Assembly: GCF_026130545.1 (NCBI RefSeq)
Contig: NZ_JAMOIM010000007.1
Coordinates: forward strand, 124,001-188,000
DNA from: Lichenifustis flavocetrariae
GTDB taxonomy: Bacteria; Pseudomonadota; Alphaproteobacteria; Rhizobiales; Beijerinckiaceae
Direction of reading: 5' to 3'
Length of the DNA: 64,000 bases
Part shown: piece by piece, positions 42,699 to 52,235 of the stretch
How the letters are laid out: each line of letters opens with the position of its first letter
Numbering within the stretch: the stretch's first letter is position 1
The notes under the pieces: generated by a model
What the model was told of the DNA's origin: nothing
The model's input: the letters and a program-made list of their open reading frames with translations, nothing else
Databases searched by the model: none
Program-made: the position numbers and the translations under genes

Positions 42699-43322
42699 GT
42701 GGAGCTAATGGAACCCCTGTGCCTGCAGGTCGATGTTGCAAAAGGCACGCTCGCCGGCGGTTCGGGCCGGTATGAGAAGCGTCTCTCCGATCTGGGTGGG
42801 ATCTATGCCGATCGACAGGCCTTCGAGGCGATGCTGGCTGAAGGCGATCCGGTCGTCTACGCGGTCGAGGATCTGAAGCCGAACACCCATCCGGGCGACA
42901 TGATCTTTGGCGTCACCCGCATGCGCCCTGGAAAGATCGGCGCCGAGTTTTTCGTGACGCGCGGCCACATCCACGCCACAGGCAACCGGCCGGAGATCTA
43001 TTACGGCGAGAGCGGCACCGGGCTGATGCAACTGGAATCGCCCGCGGGCGAGAGCCGGCTCATCGAAATCCGGCCGCGTAGCGTCTGCTACGTGCCGCCC
43101 TTCTGGATCCATCGCTCGATCAATATCGGCCACGACGATCTCGTCATGACCTTCGCGTACCCGGCCGATTCCGGCCAAGACTATGACATCATCGCCAGAG
43201 CCGGCGGCATGAAACAGCGCGTCATCGACAATGGCCAGGGCGGCTGGACCGCCATCGACAACCCGACCTATCGCCCACGCACAGCCGCCGAGATCGAGCG
43301 GGTCTGGTCGACGGCCGCCTGA
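42699..43322 (+). CDS. Cupin-type glucose-6-phosphate isomerase-family protein
   Basis: About 207 residues. PF06560-type cupin: LGGIYADRQAFEAML, MRPGKIGAEFFVTRGHIHA (metal-binding His pair), EIYYGESGTGLMQL and YVPPFWIHRSIN. Archaeal relatives interconvert glucose- and fructose-6-phosphate; here it may isomerise another sugar phosphate. GTG 42699 is chosen because AAGGAG stands 6 bases upstream; an ATG follows three codons later (42708). Confidence 0.85.
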   Translation: MELMEPLCLQVDVAKGTLAGGSGRYEKRLSDLGGIYADRQAFEAMLAEGDPVVYAVEDLKPNTHPGDMIFGVTRMRPGKIGAEFFVTRGHIHATGNRPEIYYGESGTGLMQLESPAGESRLIEIRPRSVCYVPPFWIHRSINIGHDDLVMTFAYPADSGQDYDIIARAGGMKQRVIDNGQGGWTAIDNPTYRPRTAAEIERVWSTAA

Positions 43323-43340
43323 GGCAGGATCGCTTTTCCC

Positions 43341-44291
43341 ATGCTCTATCAGCCCGCCACACAGCCGACGCTCTATTTCATCGGCGTCACCACTGGCCAG
43401 AGTTCGATCATGCGGGTGTTTCCCGCCTGGGCCCGCCATCTCGGGCTCAAGGATGCGATCATCAAGGGCATCGATTTTCCGCTGCATGCGGAGCCTGGGG
43501 CCTATCGGGCGGCGGTCGCATTCATCAAAGCGGATCCACTCTCGCTTGGCGCGCTCGTCACCACCCACAAGATCGATCTCTTCAAAGCCTGCCGGGATCT
43601 CTTCGATAGCGTTGACCCGCACGCGGACCTGATGGACGAGACGAGCTGCCTTTCGAAGCATGACGGCAAGCTCGTCTGCCATGCCAAGGACCCGATCTCC
43701 TCGGGGTTGGCGCTCGACGGCTTTCTGCCGCCCGATCATTTCGCCATCACCGGCGCCGAGGCCTTTTTAATCGGCGCCGGCGGTTCGGCCATTGCGCTGA
43801 CCTGGCACCTGATGCGGCGCGAGCGCGGCCCCAACGCGCCGTCGCGCATCATCGTCTCGGACCGGAGCCAGTCGCGCCTCGACGAGATCCGGCGCATCCA
43901 CGGCTCGATCGCGTCGGATGTTCCAGTCGACTACCTGCGCGTCGGGACGCCGTCCGACAATGACGCGGTCTTGAACACCCTGCGGCCGGGCGCCCTGATC
44001 ATCAACGCCACCGGTCTCGGCAAGGATGCGCCCGGTTCGCCGCTGGCCAGCCTCGTCAAGTTTCCCCGCAACGGCATCGTGTGGGACCTCAACTATCGCG
44101 GCGAGTTGATCTTTCTTCGGCAGGCCCGTGCGCAGAAGGATGCCCAGACCCTGCAGATCGAAGACGGCTGGACCTATTTCATCCACGGCTGGACGCAGGT
44201 GATCGCCGAGGTGTTCCACATCGCAATCCCCACAACGGGCCCGGGTTTCGAAGCTCTGTCGCAGATCGCCATCGAGGCGTCGAAACCGTAA
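43341..44291 (+). CDS. Shikimate/quinate-dehydrogenase-like protein
   Basis: 316 residues. Substrate half has LGALVTTHKIDLF, where the Lys matches the catalytic Lys of shikimate dehydrogenase; nucleotide half has FLIGAGGSAIALTWHL near 142, VSDRSQSRLDEI and ALIINATGLGKDAPGSPL. It is longer than AroE (about 270) and the TTHKID motif differs from the usual VTxPxK, so the substrate is probably another cyclitol or keto-acid. Follows the cupin isomerase by 18 bases, same operon. Confidence 0.85.
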   Translation: MLYQPATQPTLYFIGVTTGQSSIMRVFPAWARHLGLKDAIIKGIDFPLHAEPGAYRAAVAFIKADPLSLGALVTTHKIDLFKACRDLFDSVDPHADLMDETSCLSKHDGKLVCHAKDPISSGLALDGFLPPDHFAITGAEAFLIGAGGSAIALTWHLMRRERGPNAPSRIIVSDRSQSRLDEIRRIHGSIASDVPVDYLRVGTPSDNDAVLNTLRPGALIINATGLGKDAPGSPLASLVKFPRNGIVWDLNYRGELIFLRQARAQKDAQTLQIEDGWTYFIHGWTQVIAEVFHIAIPTTGPGFEALSQIAIEASKP

Positions 44292-44419
44292 ATCGAATCA
44301 AATGCGGATCGCTTGACTATCGGCCTTTCGTCGTCGCCAAGAGACGAGAAGACCTAGCTTATCCGCGTATAAGCCTTGCTAAGCTTCGCGGCCGCGTCGC
44401 TCTCAGGTGAAAGCACAGG

Positions 44420-45322
44420 ATGACACGCGTCGAAGACTTGGCCGAACCACGGCGCCCAACACAAAATGTCCTGGAGTTGGTGCGCGCGGCCTTGCCGGAT
44501 CTGCGGAAGTCGGACGCGAAGGTTGCGGCCGTCGTGCTGGCAGAGCCTTTCGGGGTTTTGGAATCGACGATTTCCGAGATGGCCGAGCGTGCCGGCGTCA
44601 GCCAGCCCACGGTCATCCGATTCTGTGTCGCCATCGGGTTCTCGGGATTTCAGGAATTCAAGCTCCGGCTCGCCCATAGTCTCGCGCTCGGCCGGCCCGC
44701 GACCCACTCGGTCATTCTGGATTCCGACAACCCCGGGGCCGTGGCCGACAAGATCTTCGACTACACGCTCACGAGTCTCGATTGGGCGCGACAACACCTC
44801 GACCGCCAGGCGCTGAACCGTGCCGTCGCGGTGCTGGCCGGGGCGCAATCGATCGAGTTCTTCGGCTATGGCGCCTCGGGGATCGTGGCCATGGACGGCC
44901 AGCAGAAATTTCCCTTGTTCGGCGTGCCCTGCCGCGCCCAATCCGACTCGCACCAGCAGATCATGACGGCCTCCATGATGAAGCCGGGCGACGTGGCCGT
45001 GGTCATTTCCAACACAGGCTCAAACCGGCAACTCGCGGAGGCAGCACAGGTCGTGCGTGACAGTGGCGCGCAATTGATCGGCATCGTGGGCGCGGAAGGG
45101 ATTGTCAGCGCGCTGTGCGACGTGACGCTGATCGTTGAAACCTTGGACAATACCAGCGTCTACACGCCGACCATCTCCCGCATCGCGGCTCTGGTGGTCA
45201 TCGACATCCTGTCGACCGCCGTGGCGATGCGGCGGGGTGAAGACCACATCGCCAGGCTCAGCGGGATGAAGCGGCGGCTCAACACCTTCCGGTCGGGTGA
45301 GACGGAGGGCAACGAGGACTGA
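44420..45322 (+). CDS. RpiR/HexR-family transcriptional regulator
   Basis: 300 residues. N-terminal RpiR HTH with KVAAVVLAEPFGVLESTISE and AERAGVSQPTVIRFCVAIG; C-terminal SIS sugar-phosphate domain with IEFFGYGASGIVAMDGQ and GDVAVVISNTGSNRQLAEA. It is likely the protein that binds the HexR-like sites at 41000, 42596 and 42669, with a sugar phosphate as effector. Convergent with the inositol-type operon on its right. Confidence 0.92.
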   Translation: MTRVEDLAEPRRPTQNVLELVRAALPDLRKSDAKVAAVVLAEPFGVLESTISEMAERAGVSQPTVIRFCVAIGFSGFQEFKLRLAHSLALGRPATHSVILDSDNPGAVADKIFDYTLTSLDWARQHLDRQALNRAVAVLAGAQSIEFFGYGASGIVAMDGQQKFPLFGVPCRAQSDSHQQIMTASMMKPGDVAVVISNTGSNRQLAEAAQVVRDSGAQLIGIVGAEGIVSALCDVTLIVETLDNTSVYTPTISRIAALVVIDILSTAVAMRRGEDHIARLSGMKRRLNTFRSGETEGNED

Positions 45323-45403
45323 GCGGCGCTCTCCGCGCCTCAGCCGCACCGAGGGCGCCCAATCTTGGGTTCAGGCCGTGGTCCTGGGTGTCATCGAACG
45401 GAC

Positions 45404-46429
45404 TCAGATCGCAACCACGCGATCCTCCGCCGCACTGAGGCGCGCGGCATCGAGCACCGCGAGGGTTTGGATGGCCTCTTCCGCGGTCACAGGGGGCGCA
45501 GTGCCGTCGCGCACCGCCTTGGCGAAAGCCGTGTAATAGTCGTGGTAGCGACCCTGTTCGGACGGCACCGGCTCTACGCCCTCCGCTGTCCGTAAGGTAC
45601 CCCAGCGCTCCGGGGTCTCGTAGCCCCAACCCGCGAGATCCGCGGCTGGCCGCAAGCCCGCGAAGATCGCCTGCGCCTGCACGTCAGTGCCGGACGAGAC
45701 GTAACTGCCGCCCTCGCCATAGGCGCGCCATTCGCGCACCGCGAGGTGGTTCAGCTTGCTGGCGGAGAGATGGGAATGGACGCCGCTCGCATGCCGCAGT
45801 GTCAGCACGAAGCTTGCATCCGTCGCGCCTTGCGGGCGCTCGATGAGATCCAGTTGAGCATGGACCGAGACCGCGAGGCCGAGCAGCCAGAGGGCCTGGT
45901 CGACGAGATGACTGCCGAGATCGCGCAGGAGGCCGCCGGTCGGGCCGGCATCGAGCGTGTGCGGGTCATCGAGATCCATGCGTGAGTGCAGCCGCCAGAG
46001 TCGGCCCAGGCGACCGCCTTGAAGAACCTTGCGAAGCGTCAGTATATCGGCGTCGAAGCGTCGGTTATGAAACACACCCAGGGTCACGCCCTTGGCCTTC
46101 GCGGCGCGGTCGAGATCCCGTCCGGCGGAGGCGCTCGGCGCGAACGGCTTGTCGGCGATGACCGGCACGCCCGCCGCAATGGCCTCAAGCACGAGCTCAC
46201 GGCGCGTGTTGGGGGGCGTGGTGATCGTCACGGCATCCACGCCACCCGCGAGCATCGCGGTGAGGCTCGGGTAGATCGGGGTGCCTGGCAGATCGGCCTC
46301 GACCTGAGCGATCGTCTTGGGCGCCCGCGCCACGACGCCGGCCAAGCTCACGCCTTCGGCCGCCGCGATGAAGGGCGCATGGAAATGCCGCCCGCCCGTG
46401 CCATAGCCCACAAGTCCGATGCGCATCAT
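45404..46429 (-). CDS. Gfo/Idh/MocA-family oxidoreductase
   Basis: 341 residues from ATG 46429 with GGAG upstream. N-terminal Rossmann fold (MMRIGLVGYGTGGRHFHAPF), the family Lys-Pro in VIADKPFAPSA, then the substrate half with GGLLRDLGSHLVDQALWLLG. Acts on a cyclic polyol or sugar with NAD(P). Last gene of the minus-strand iol-type group. Confidence 0.9.
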   Translation of the reverse strand: MMRIGLVGYGTGGRHFHAPFIAAAEGVSLAGVVARAPKTIAQVEADLPGTPIYPSLTAMLAGGVDAVTITTPPNTRRELVLEAIAAGVPVIADKPFAPSASAGRDLDRAAKAKGVTLGVFHNRRFDADILTLRKVLQGGRLGRLWRLHSRMDLDDPHTLDAGPTGGLLRDLGSHLVDQALWLLGLAVSVHAQLDLIERPQGATDASFVLTLRHASGVHSHLSASKLNHLAVREWRAYGEGGSYVSSGTDVQAQAIFAGLRPAADLAGWGYETPERWGTLRTAEGVEPVPSEQGRYHDYYTAFAKAVRDGTAPPVTAEEAIQTLAVLDAARLSAAEDRVVAI

Positions 46430-46471
46430 GTCGATCTCCTGCAGTCGCGATGGTGTCATCGCCCGATCCGC

Positions 46472-47485
46472 CTAACGCGCATAAAAGCTCGGCCGGTCGC
46501 GAACGCTGATCGGGACGAGCTTGCCGGAACGCTTGGCTTCCACGCAGGCGTCGGACGTGACGGCCGTGAAGTAACCGTCCCAGGCCGAGGGACCATGCAC
46601 CTCACCGCGCTTCGTCGTGTCGATCCATTCTTGCAATTCGACATCGTAGGCCTCGATGAAGCGCAATTTCCAATCGTTCAGGATCGCGTTGCCGAGGCGC
46701 TCCTCCTTGCGCAGCTGAATGCTCATCGGCTCCGGCAGGCGGGCGATGCCGTCCTCACCGACGACTTCGCATTGGATGTCATAGCCATAGGCACAGTTGA
46801 CGAAGACCTCGACGTCGATGCGGATGCCGGACCGGGTTTCGAGAAGGATGATGTGAGGATCGTCGAGGTCGGGCCGCGAGCGGCGGGTGCGTCGTGGGAT
46901 GATGACCTGGGTCGAGACGTAATCGTCGTCGATCAGCCAGCGCAGCACGTCGATCTCGTGCACGAAGGAATCGGTGATCGCCATGTCGCCCTTGTAGAAG
47001 TCCGGCACGCTGGGATTGCGATGGGCGCAATGGACCATCAGGGCTTCGCCGATGGTGCCGGCCTTCAGGGTCTCCTTCAGCATGCGGTAGCCACGATCGT
47101 AGCGGCGCATGAAACCCACTTGAACAAGGTGGCGACCGCTGGCGATCTCGGCCTCGACGATGCGAAGGGCTGCCGCAGCCGTGGTGGCGAGCGGCTTTTC
47201 GCAGAAGACGGGCTTGCCGGCCGCGATGGAAGCCAGCACGAATTCCTCGTGGCTCGGTCCCCAGGAGGTCACGACGACGGCATCGACCTTTGGATCGTCG
47301 ATCAGCGCCTGCCCGCTGCCGTGGACGGCCACATCGCCGCCGATCGTCGCGGCGGTCGCCTGAGCGCTGTCGCGGTTGATATCGTTCACGGCCACGACGG
47401 CCGCGCCGGTGAGCTTGTGCGCGAGGCGTTTGATGTGATCCTGGCCGATTGCGCCGGTGCCGATCACGCCGACATTGAGTGTCAT
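46472..47485 (-). CDS. Inositol 2-dehydrogenase-like oxidoreductase
   Basis: 337 residues, Gfo/Idh/MocA family, closest in pattern to IdhA/Iol[35 protein letters not shown] (catalytic Lys-Pro), [13 protein letters not shown], and [17 protein letters not shown] with the catalytic Asp/His. Oxidises myo- or another inositol to the keto-inositol using NAD. It lies with iolD and an IolE-like gene, which supports inositol catabolism. Confidence 0.88.
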   Translation of the reverse strand: MTLNVGVIGTGAIGQDHIKRLAHKLTGAAVVAVNDINRDSAQATAATIGGDVAVHGSGQALIDDPKVDAVVVTSWGPSHEEFVLASIAAGKPVFCEKPLATTAAAALRIVEAEIASGRHLVQVGFMRRYDRGYRMLKETLKAGTIGEALMVHCAHRNPSVPDFYKGDMAITDSFVHEIDVLRWLIDDDYVSTQVIIPRRTRRSRPDLDDPHIILLETRSGIRIDVEVFVNCAYGYDIQCEVVGEDGIARLPEPMSIQLRKEERLGNAILNDWKLRFIEAYDVELQEWIDTTKRGEVHGPSAWDGYFTAVTSDACVEAKRSGKLVPISVRDRPSFYAR

Positions 47486-47532
47486 GACAATGCTGCCTTC
47501 AGTGGGGGTTCGAACGAGGTCATCCGGGACGA

Positions 47533-48444
47533 TCAGGTCGTCGCCTTCGCGAAGTATTTGTCGACGTAGCGCTGGATTTCGGCCCGCATAAAGCGTGACG
47601 ACTCCTCCGCCTTTTCTTCCCAGGCGAAGACGCAGGAGGTCACGATGCCGTCGAAGCCGGTCTTGGCGAGACTTTCGAAGAAGATGTCCCAGGGCACCTC
47701 CCCCTGACCGATGTTCAGGTGCTGGTGAACGCGCGCCTGGCTGCCGGGCGGGTTGACGATGTAGCGCAGGCCCGACGAGGCCTTGTGGTTGAACGTATCG
47801 GCCACGTGGATATGGGCCAGCACGGGACCGGCTTCCGCCACCATCTTGGCCACGTCGTCACCGAAGTAGAACGTGTGCGGGGTACAGTAGAGGAAGCGCA
47901 CGTTCTTGGAATTGATCGAGCGGATCATGTCGACGGCCGGCTGCAGCGTCTCGACGAAATCTTCCGGATGCGGCTCGATATTGAGCTGGATGCCTTCCCG
48001 CTCGAAGATCGGCACGAGTTCGTCCATCGAGTCCCAGAAGGCCGCCTCGCAGCTCTCCGTCGTGCCACCGGCGCAGCAGGATTGCAGGGAGCCCACCGCG
48101 GGCGACGGGCCGCGGCCGAATTCGGAATTCATCGTGTCGACTTCCATCTCGACCGCGACGTTGATGGCGTTCTTCCAATACCGCATGGCGGCGAGCCGCT
48201 CGACCGGATGGGGGCTCGCCCAGCGGTACATCGGCAGCAGCTAGGCGATCTTCACATCGGCCTCGCGCAAGGCTCGCTTGAAGTCCCGCAAACGCTCGGG
48301 GTAGACGCGCGGGTTGACCCACCAGTCGAGGAAGTCGGCCCGAGGCGACAGTTCGATCCAATCGTAACCGAGTTTCTTCACGAAGCGCGGCAGTTCGAGC
48401 AGCGGCACATGCCGATGCATGTAGGGATCGAGCGCGATTCTCAT
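47533..48444 (-). pseudogene. IolE/IolI-like sugar-phosphate isomerase/epimerase gene interrupted by an in-frame TAG
   Basis: One AP-endonuclease-2-fold TIM barrel is encoded in a single frame broken by TAG at 48241-48243. The first 67 codons give MRIALDPYMHRHVPL ... WIELSPRADFLDWW ... READVKIA; after the stop the same frame continues LLPMYRWASPHPVERLAAMR and runs to FAKATT at 47533, with metal-site residues in LNIEPHPEDFVETL and [12 protein letters not shown]. Homologues usually have a Ser at the stop (KIASLLPMYRW), so TCG to TAG is the likely change. An ATG four codons after the stop could re-start a 232-residue product lacking the first barrel strands. Confidence 0.85.
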
Positions 48445-48550
48445 GGGCGTTCCTCAGCGTTTTCTTGTATGATTGCGGCCGATGCGGCTTCGACGTGCGG
48501 CTCAATAGGCCGGCATGACGAACCCGAGGCGCGACCTCGATAAACGACCT

Positions 48551-50398
48551 TCAGTTCACCGCGCGCTGCTTCTTGCGCTTGGTCTCGTAACCCGCATGGG
48601 CGTCCTGCACTTGCGGCCGCACCGACACTTCCGGCACCGCCACATCCCACCAGAAGCCGCCCGCATCCGTCGACGGACCGGGATCGGTGTCGATCAGGAT
48701 CACCTGCGTGACCGTCGCGGCGCGCGACTTCTCAAACGCGGCTTCGAGTTCGCTCACGCTCGCCACTTTCTGGGCCTCCGCCCCGAGGCTGCGGGCATGT
48801 GCCACGAAGTCGATCTTCGGCAGGGTGACGTGGTGCGTGTCGACCAGCAGATTGTTGAACGGCGCGCCGCCGCATTCCTGTTGCAGGCGGTTGATGCACC
48901 CATAGCCGCCATTGTCGAGCAGCACGATGGTCAGCTTGAGCCCGAGCATCACCGAGGTGGCGATCTCGGAATTCAGCATCAGGTAGGAGCCGTCCCCCAC
49001 CATCACGATCACTTCTCGATTGGGCAACGCCATCTTCACGCCAAGGCCACCGGCAATCTCGTAGCCCATGCAGGAATAGCCATATTCCAGATGGTAGCCG
49101 AGCGCGTCCCCGGCCTTCCATAGCTTGTGCAATTCGCCCGGCAGGCCCCCGGCCGCGCAGACCACCACGTCGGAGGAACGACCCGCGCGCTGCACGGCAC
49201 CGATCACCTGGGCATCGGTCGGCAATGCGGCATTGGTCGGCGCCGTATAGGTTGCGGCCGTTTCCTTCCAACGTGCCTTCTCGGCGCTCATCCGCTCGGT
49301 CCAGGCAGCGGGCGCGCAATAGGCGCCGAGTCCGACCGTCAGTTTCTCCAGACCGGCGGCGGCATCGGCGACGAGCGGCAGCGCGCCATATTTGCCGGCG
49401 TCGAAGGGCTGTACGTTGAGCATCACGATCTTGGCCGCGCGACCGCCCAGCAGCGCCGCAGAACCGGTGGTGAAATCCGCGAGGCGGGTGCCGACCGCGA
49501 GCAGCACGTCGGCCTCGGCCGCAAGCGCATTCGAAGCGCCCGTGCCGGTGACGCCCACCGCCCCCATGGCGTGGCTGTGGCTGTCGGGCAGGGACGATTT
49601 GCCGGCCTGGGTTTCCACGACCGGAATGCCATGCCGTTCGGCGAAGGCCGCGAGTTGCGTCTCCGCCGAGGCATAGAGCACCCCGCCGCCCGCCACGATG
49701 ACCGGCCTCTTGGCGGCGCGGAGAACGTTGATCGCCTCGGTCAGTTCGACCTCGTCCGGCTGCGGCCGACGAATGCGGCGGAGGCGCGTTTCGAAGAAGC
49801 TTTCGGGATAGTCGTAGGCCTCGGCCTGCACATCCTGGCAGAAGCCGAGCGTGGCCGGGCCGCACTCGGCCGGGTCGGTCAGCACCGCGAGGGCACGTTC
49901 GAGCGCCGGCATGATCTGTTCGGGTCGAGTGATCCGGTCGAAATAGCGGGAGACGGGCCGGAAGCAATCATTGGCCGAGACCGTGCCGTCGTTGAAATCT
50001 TCGACCTGCTGCAGCACCGGGTCCGGGCGGCGATGGGCGAAGACGTCGCCGGGCAACAGCAGCACCGGCAAGCGATTGACGTGCGCCAGCGCGCAGGCCG
50101 TAACGAGGTTCGTGGCCCCTGGCCCGATCGAGGTCGTACAGGCCATCATGCGGCGGCGGCGCATCGCCTTCGCGTAAGCGATGGCGCTATGCGCCATGGC
50201 TTGCTCGTTGTGTGCGCGAAAGGTTGGAAACACGTCACGCGCGGCATGCAGCGCCTCGCCCATCCCTGAGACGTTGCCGTGACCGAAAATGGCCCACATG
50301 CCGGCAAACAGCGGCACACGGTCGCCATCGACCTCCGTGATCTGAGCTCCAAGATACCGCACCATGGCCTGAGCGGCCGTCAATCTGATCGTCGCCAT
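48551..50398 (-). CDS. iolD: Trihydroxycyclohexane-1,2-dione hydrolase (IolD)
   Basis: 615 residues, thiamine-diphosphate enzyme. N-terminal ATIRLTAAQAMVRYLGAQ, catalytic Glu region FRAHNEQAMAHSAIAYAK, central nucleotide-like domain, and C-terminal ThDP motif MVGDGSYLMLNSEIATS with LLDNGGYGCINRLQ. Hydrolytically opens the ring of the diketo-inositol in inositol breakdown. I use ATG 50398 because upstream codons of the open frame give a non-protein-like sequence. First gene of the minus-strand inositol-type operon. Confidence 0.93.
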   Translation of the reverse strand: MATIRLTAAQAMVRYLGAQITEVDGDRVPLFAGMWAIFGHGNVSGMGEALHAARDVFPTFRAHNEQAMAHSAIAYAKAMRRRRMMACTTSIGPGATNLVTACALAHVNRLPVLLLPGDVFAHRRPDPVLQQVEDFNDGTVSANDCFRPVSRYFDRITRPEQIMPALERALAVLTDPAECGPATLGFCQDVQAEAYDYPESFFETRLRRIRRPQPDEVELTEAINVLRAAKRPVIVAGGGVLYASAETQLAAFAERHGIPVVETQAGKSSLPDSHSHAMGAVGVTGTGASNALAAEADVLLAVGTRLADFTTGSAALLGGRAAKIVMLNVQPFDAGKYGALPLVADAAAGLEKLTVGLGAYCAPAAWTERMSAEKARWKETAATYTAPTNAALPTDAQVIGAVQRAGRSSDVVVCAAGGLPGELHKLWKAGDALGYHLEYGYSCMGYEIAGGLGVKMALPNREVIVMVGDGSYLMLNSEIATSVMLGLKLTIVLLDNGGYGCINRLQQECGGAPFNNLLVDTHHVTLPKIDFVAHARSLGAEAQKVASVSELEAAFEKSRAATVTQVILIDTDPGPSTDAGGFWWDVAVPEVSVRPQVQDAHAGYETKRKKQRAVN

Positions 50399-50869
50399 CC
50401 CGTTCGTCCCGTTTCCTCTTGATTTTTCGCGCCCTGAACGACTGGACCACCATGCCGAATATCCAGCCACGGCATTGCTCGGCCTGGAGGATACAGAGCC
50501 GCCGCCTGTCACGTTCGCGAGATCTCAGCTCATGGCGCGGACGTGAAACAGGCTGACCGCCTCGTGCTCGGCCTCCCGCATCGACAATGTGCTCAGCCTA
50601 TTCGGTCCAAGCCCAGGAGAAATGACCGAAGCTCCGGCGCGCATGCGCATGAAGCGTGATTCCTTCGAACATCCAACGTTGCGCAAGTAGTAGAACACGA
50701 GTTCTATTGACAGGTCAATCTGCAATGAAAATTCTACGATTGGAGACCTAATGGCAGACTGCATGATCTGAGATCCCCTTGCCATAAAGAAACTCCTTCT
50801 CGCGCCGTCTTCGAAAACTTGGGCTGCCGCGGGGATGTCGCCGCCCTTAAACCGTCCCATATTGGCGGG
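50399..50869. other. Divergent intergenic region between iolD and the DCC-family gene
   Basis: 471 bases with no gene I can support. It includes two adjacent palindromes at 50691-50719 and must carry the iolD promoter. No repeat or RNA gene is visible. Confidence 0.5.
50691..50719. promoter_or_regulatory. Tandem palindromes, candidate operator/promoter of the iol-type operon
   Basis: TAGAACACGAGTTCTA (50691-50706, perfect 6-bp arms) abuts ATTGACAGGTCAAT (50706-50719, perfect 6-bp arms). Read on the minus strand, TTGACC within the second palindrome is followed 17 bases later by TTCTAC, a plausible -35/-10 pair pointing at iolD with the first palindrome between the boxes, as expected for a repressor site. 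Confidence 0.45.
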
Positions 50870-51241
50870 ATGAAACACGTGACGGTCTGGTACGATGGCT
50901 CCTGCCCGCTCTGCGCGCGCGAGATCGCCGTCATGAAACGTTTGAATCGCCGCGGGGCGGTCGATTTCGTGAATGTCGGGGACCAAGAAAGCGCAAGCTG
51001 TCCGATCGACCGCCGGGCCCTTCTGGAGCGTCTGCATGCCCGCGAGGGCGAGGGCCCGATCCTGTCGGGAGCGCCCGCTTTTGCGGCGATGTGGCGGGCC
51101 CTCCCCTTGTTACGCCCGCTGGGACTCGCGGCCCGAAGCCCCTTCGTGCTGCGTGTTCTCGAAGCGCTCTATTTGAGGTTTCTCCGCTTGCGCCCCCCGT
51201 CCATGGCGCTGTTGAAGGCCCGCGCCATCACGCCGGGATGA
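50870..51241 (+). CDS. DCC-family (DUF393) thiol-disulfide oxidoreductase-like protein
   Basis: 123 residues from ATG 50870 (MKHVTVWYDGSCPLC). The DGSCPLC motif, with the two cysteines of a thioredoxin-like redox site, and the DCC-type VNVGDQES follow the family pattern, and LLERLHAREGEGPILSGAPAF matches the central block. Cellular partner unknown. It starts a plus-strand unit alone; mepA on the other strand ends 17 bases after it. Confidence 0.85.
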   Translation: MKHVTVWYDGSCPLCAREIAVMKRLNRRGAVDFVNVGDQESASCPIDRRALLERLHAREGEGPILSGAPAFAAMWRALPLLRPLGLAARSPFVLRVLEALYLRFLRLRPPSMALLKARAITPG

Positions 51242-51257
51242 GAACGCTTGTGCATCT

Positions 51258-52181
51258 TCAAGGGGCCGTGAGGACCTGCCGGCATGCACTGGGCAGCCTT
51301 GCCATCGTCAGGGGCGGCGCCGGCCGGGCATTCGGGTTGGGTCGGGGATGCAGCACATTCGGCCGGAACCACGCCGCGAGCGAGGCATCGCAGCCTTCGC
51401 CGGGCGGCACGGGCGCCTGGGACTCGCAGCTCGCCTCACCGTTCGGGCATTTGATCCGGATGTGGAAATGGTAGTCGTGCCCATACATCGGGCGCACCTT
51501 GGTGAGCCAGGAGCGGTCGCCCCGCGCGTCACGGCAGATCGCCTTCTTGATGGCCGGATTGACGAAGATGCGCTCGACCTCCGGCTGCTCGGCCGCCGTT
51601 TCGATCAGCGCCATATGGGCCGGCGTCCATTTGCCCGGATCGATGTCGAGCCGGTCGGACCTCACCACATTGACGGACGACATGAACTCGCGCTCGCTCC
51701 GGGACAGTGCGTGGTCCGGCATAGGAGCCAGCCACACATCCGCATCGAGCCCGACCTGGTGCGAGGCATGTCCGTTCAGCATGGGGCCGCCGCGCGGCTG
51801 CGACATATCGCCGACGAGGATTCCCGGCCATCCCGTCGCGGGCGGAACCGCCCTGGCGAAACGTTCGAGAAAGCCGATCAGCGCAGGATTGCCCCAATTG
51901 CGGTTGCGTGACGGGCGCATCACTTGCCAGGCGTCGCCATCCATCGGCAACGGCTCGGCGCCAGCGAGACAGCCGTGCGCATAGAAGCCGATAGAACTCG
52001 GCTGGAGATTGGCCGGCTCTGTCGCACGGCCGAACAATTGTTTGGCGGCCAGCTTGGGGTCGCTGGGATTGGCGAGCGGCGGCAGCGGCCTCACCTCCAG
52101 CGTGCCCCTGTCCTGGGCCGACGCGGCCATCGCGGATCCGATGACCAAGCCCGCGACCATCAATGCTTCAATGAACCGCAC
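51258..52181 (-). CDS. mepA: Penicillin-insensitive murein endopeptidase
   Basis: 307 residues with a signal peptide (1-22, cleavage after ASA). The LAS-type zinc peptidase motifs are seen: HASHQVGLDADVWL (metal His and Asp) and GHDYHFHIRIKCP near 245 (metal and catalytic His). Cys residues in HGCLAGAEPLP, CRDARGDRSW and CPNGEASCESQ fit the disulfides of MepA. Cuts D-Ala-meso-DAP cross-links in the periplasm during cell-wall remodelling. Confidence 0.93.
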   Translation of the reverse strand: MRFIEALMVAGLVIGSAMAASAQDRGTLEVRPLPPLANPSDPKLAAKQLFGRATEPANLQPSSIGFYAHGCLAGAEPLPMDGDAWQVMRPSRNRNWGNPALIGFLERFARAVPPATGWPGILVGDMSQPRGGPMLNGHASHQVGLDADVWLAPMPDHALSRSEREFMSSVNVVRSDRLDIDPGKWTPAHMALIETAAEQPEVERIFVNPAIKKAICRDARGDRSWLTKVRPMYGHDYHFHIRIKCPNGEASCESQAPVPPGEGCDASLAAWFRPNVLHPRPNPNARPAPPLTMARLPSACRQVLTAP

Positions 52182-52235
52182 GGAGACCTCGCACTCGTGG
52201 CATCGGCTTCACGGGCCGGCGCACGTCAGGTTTCG

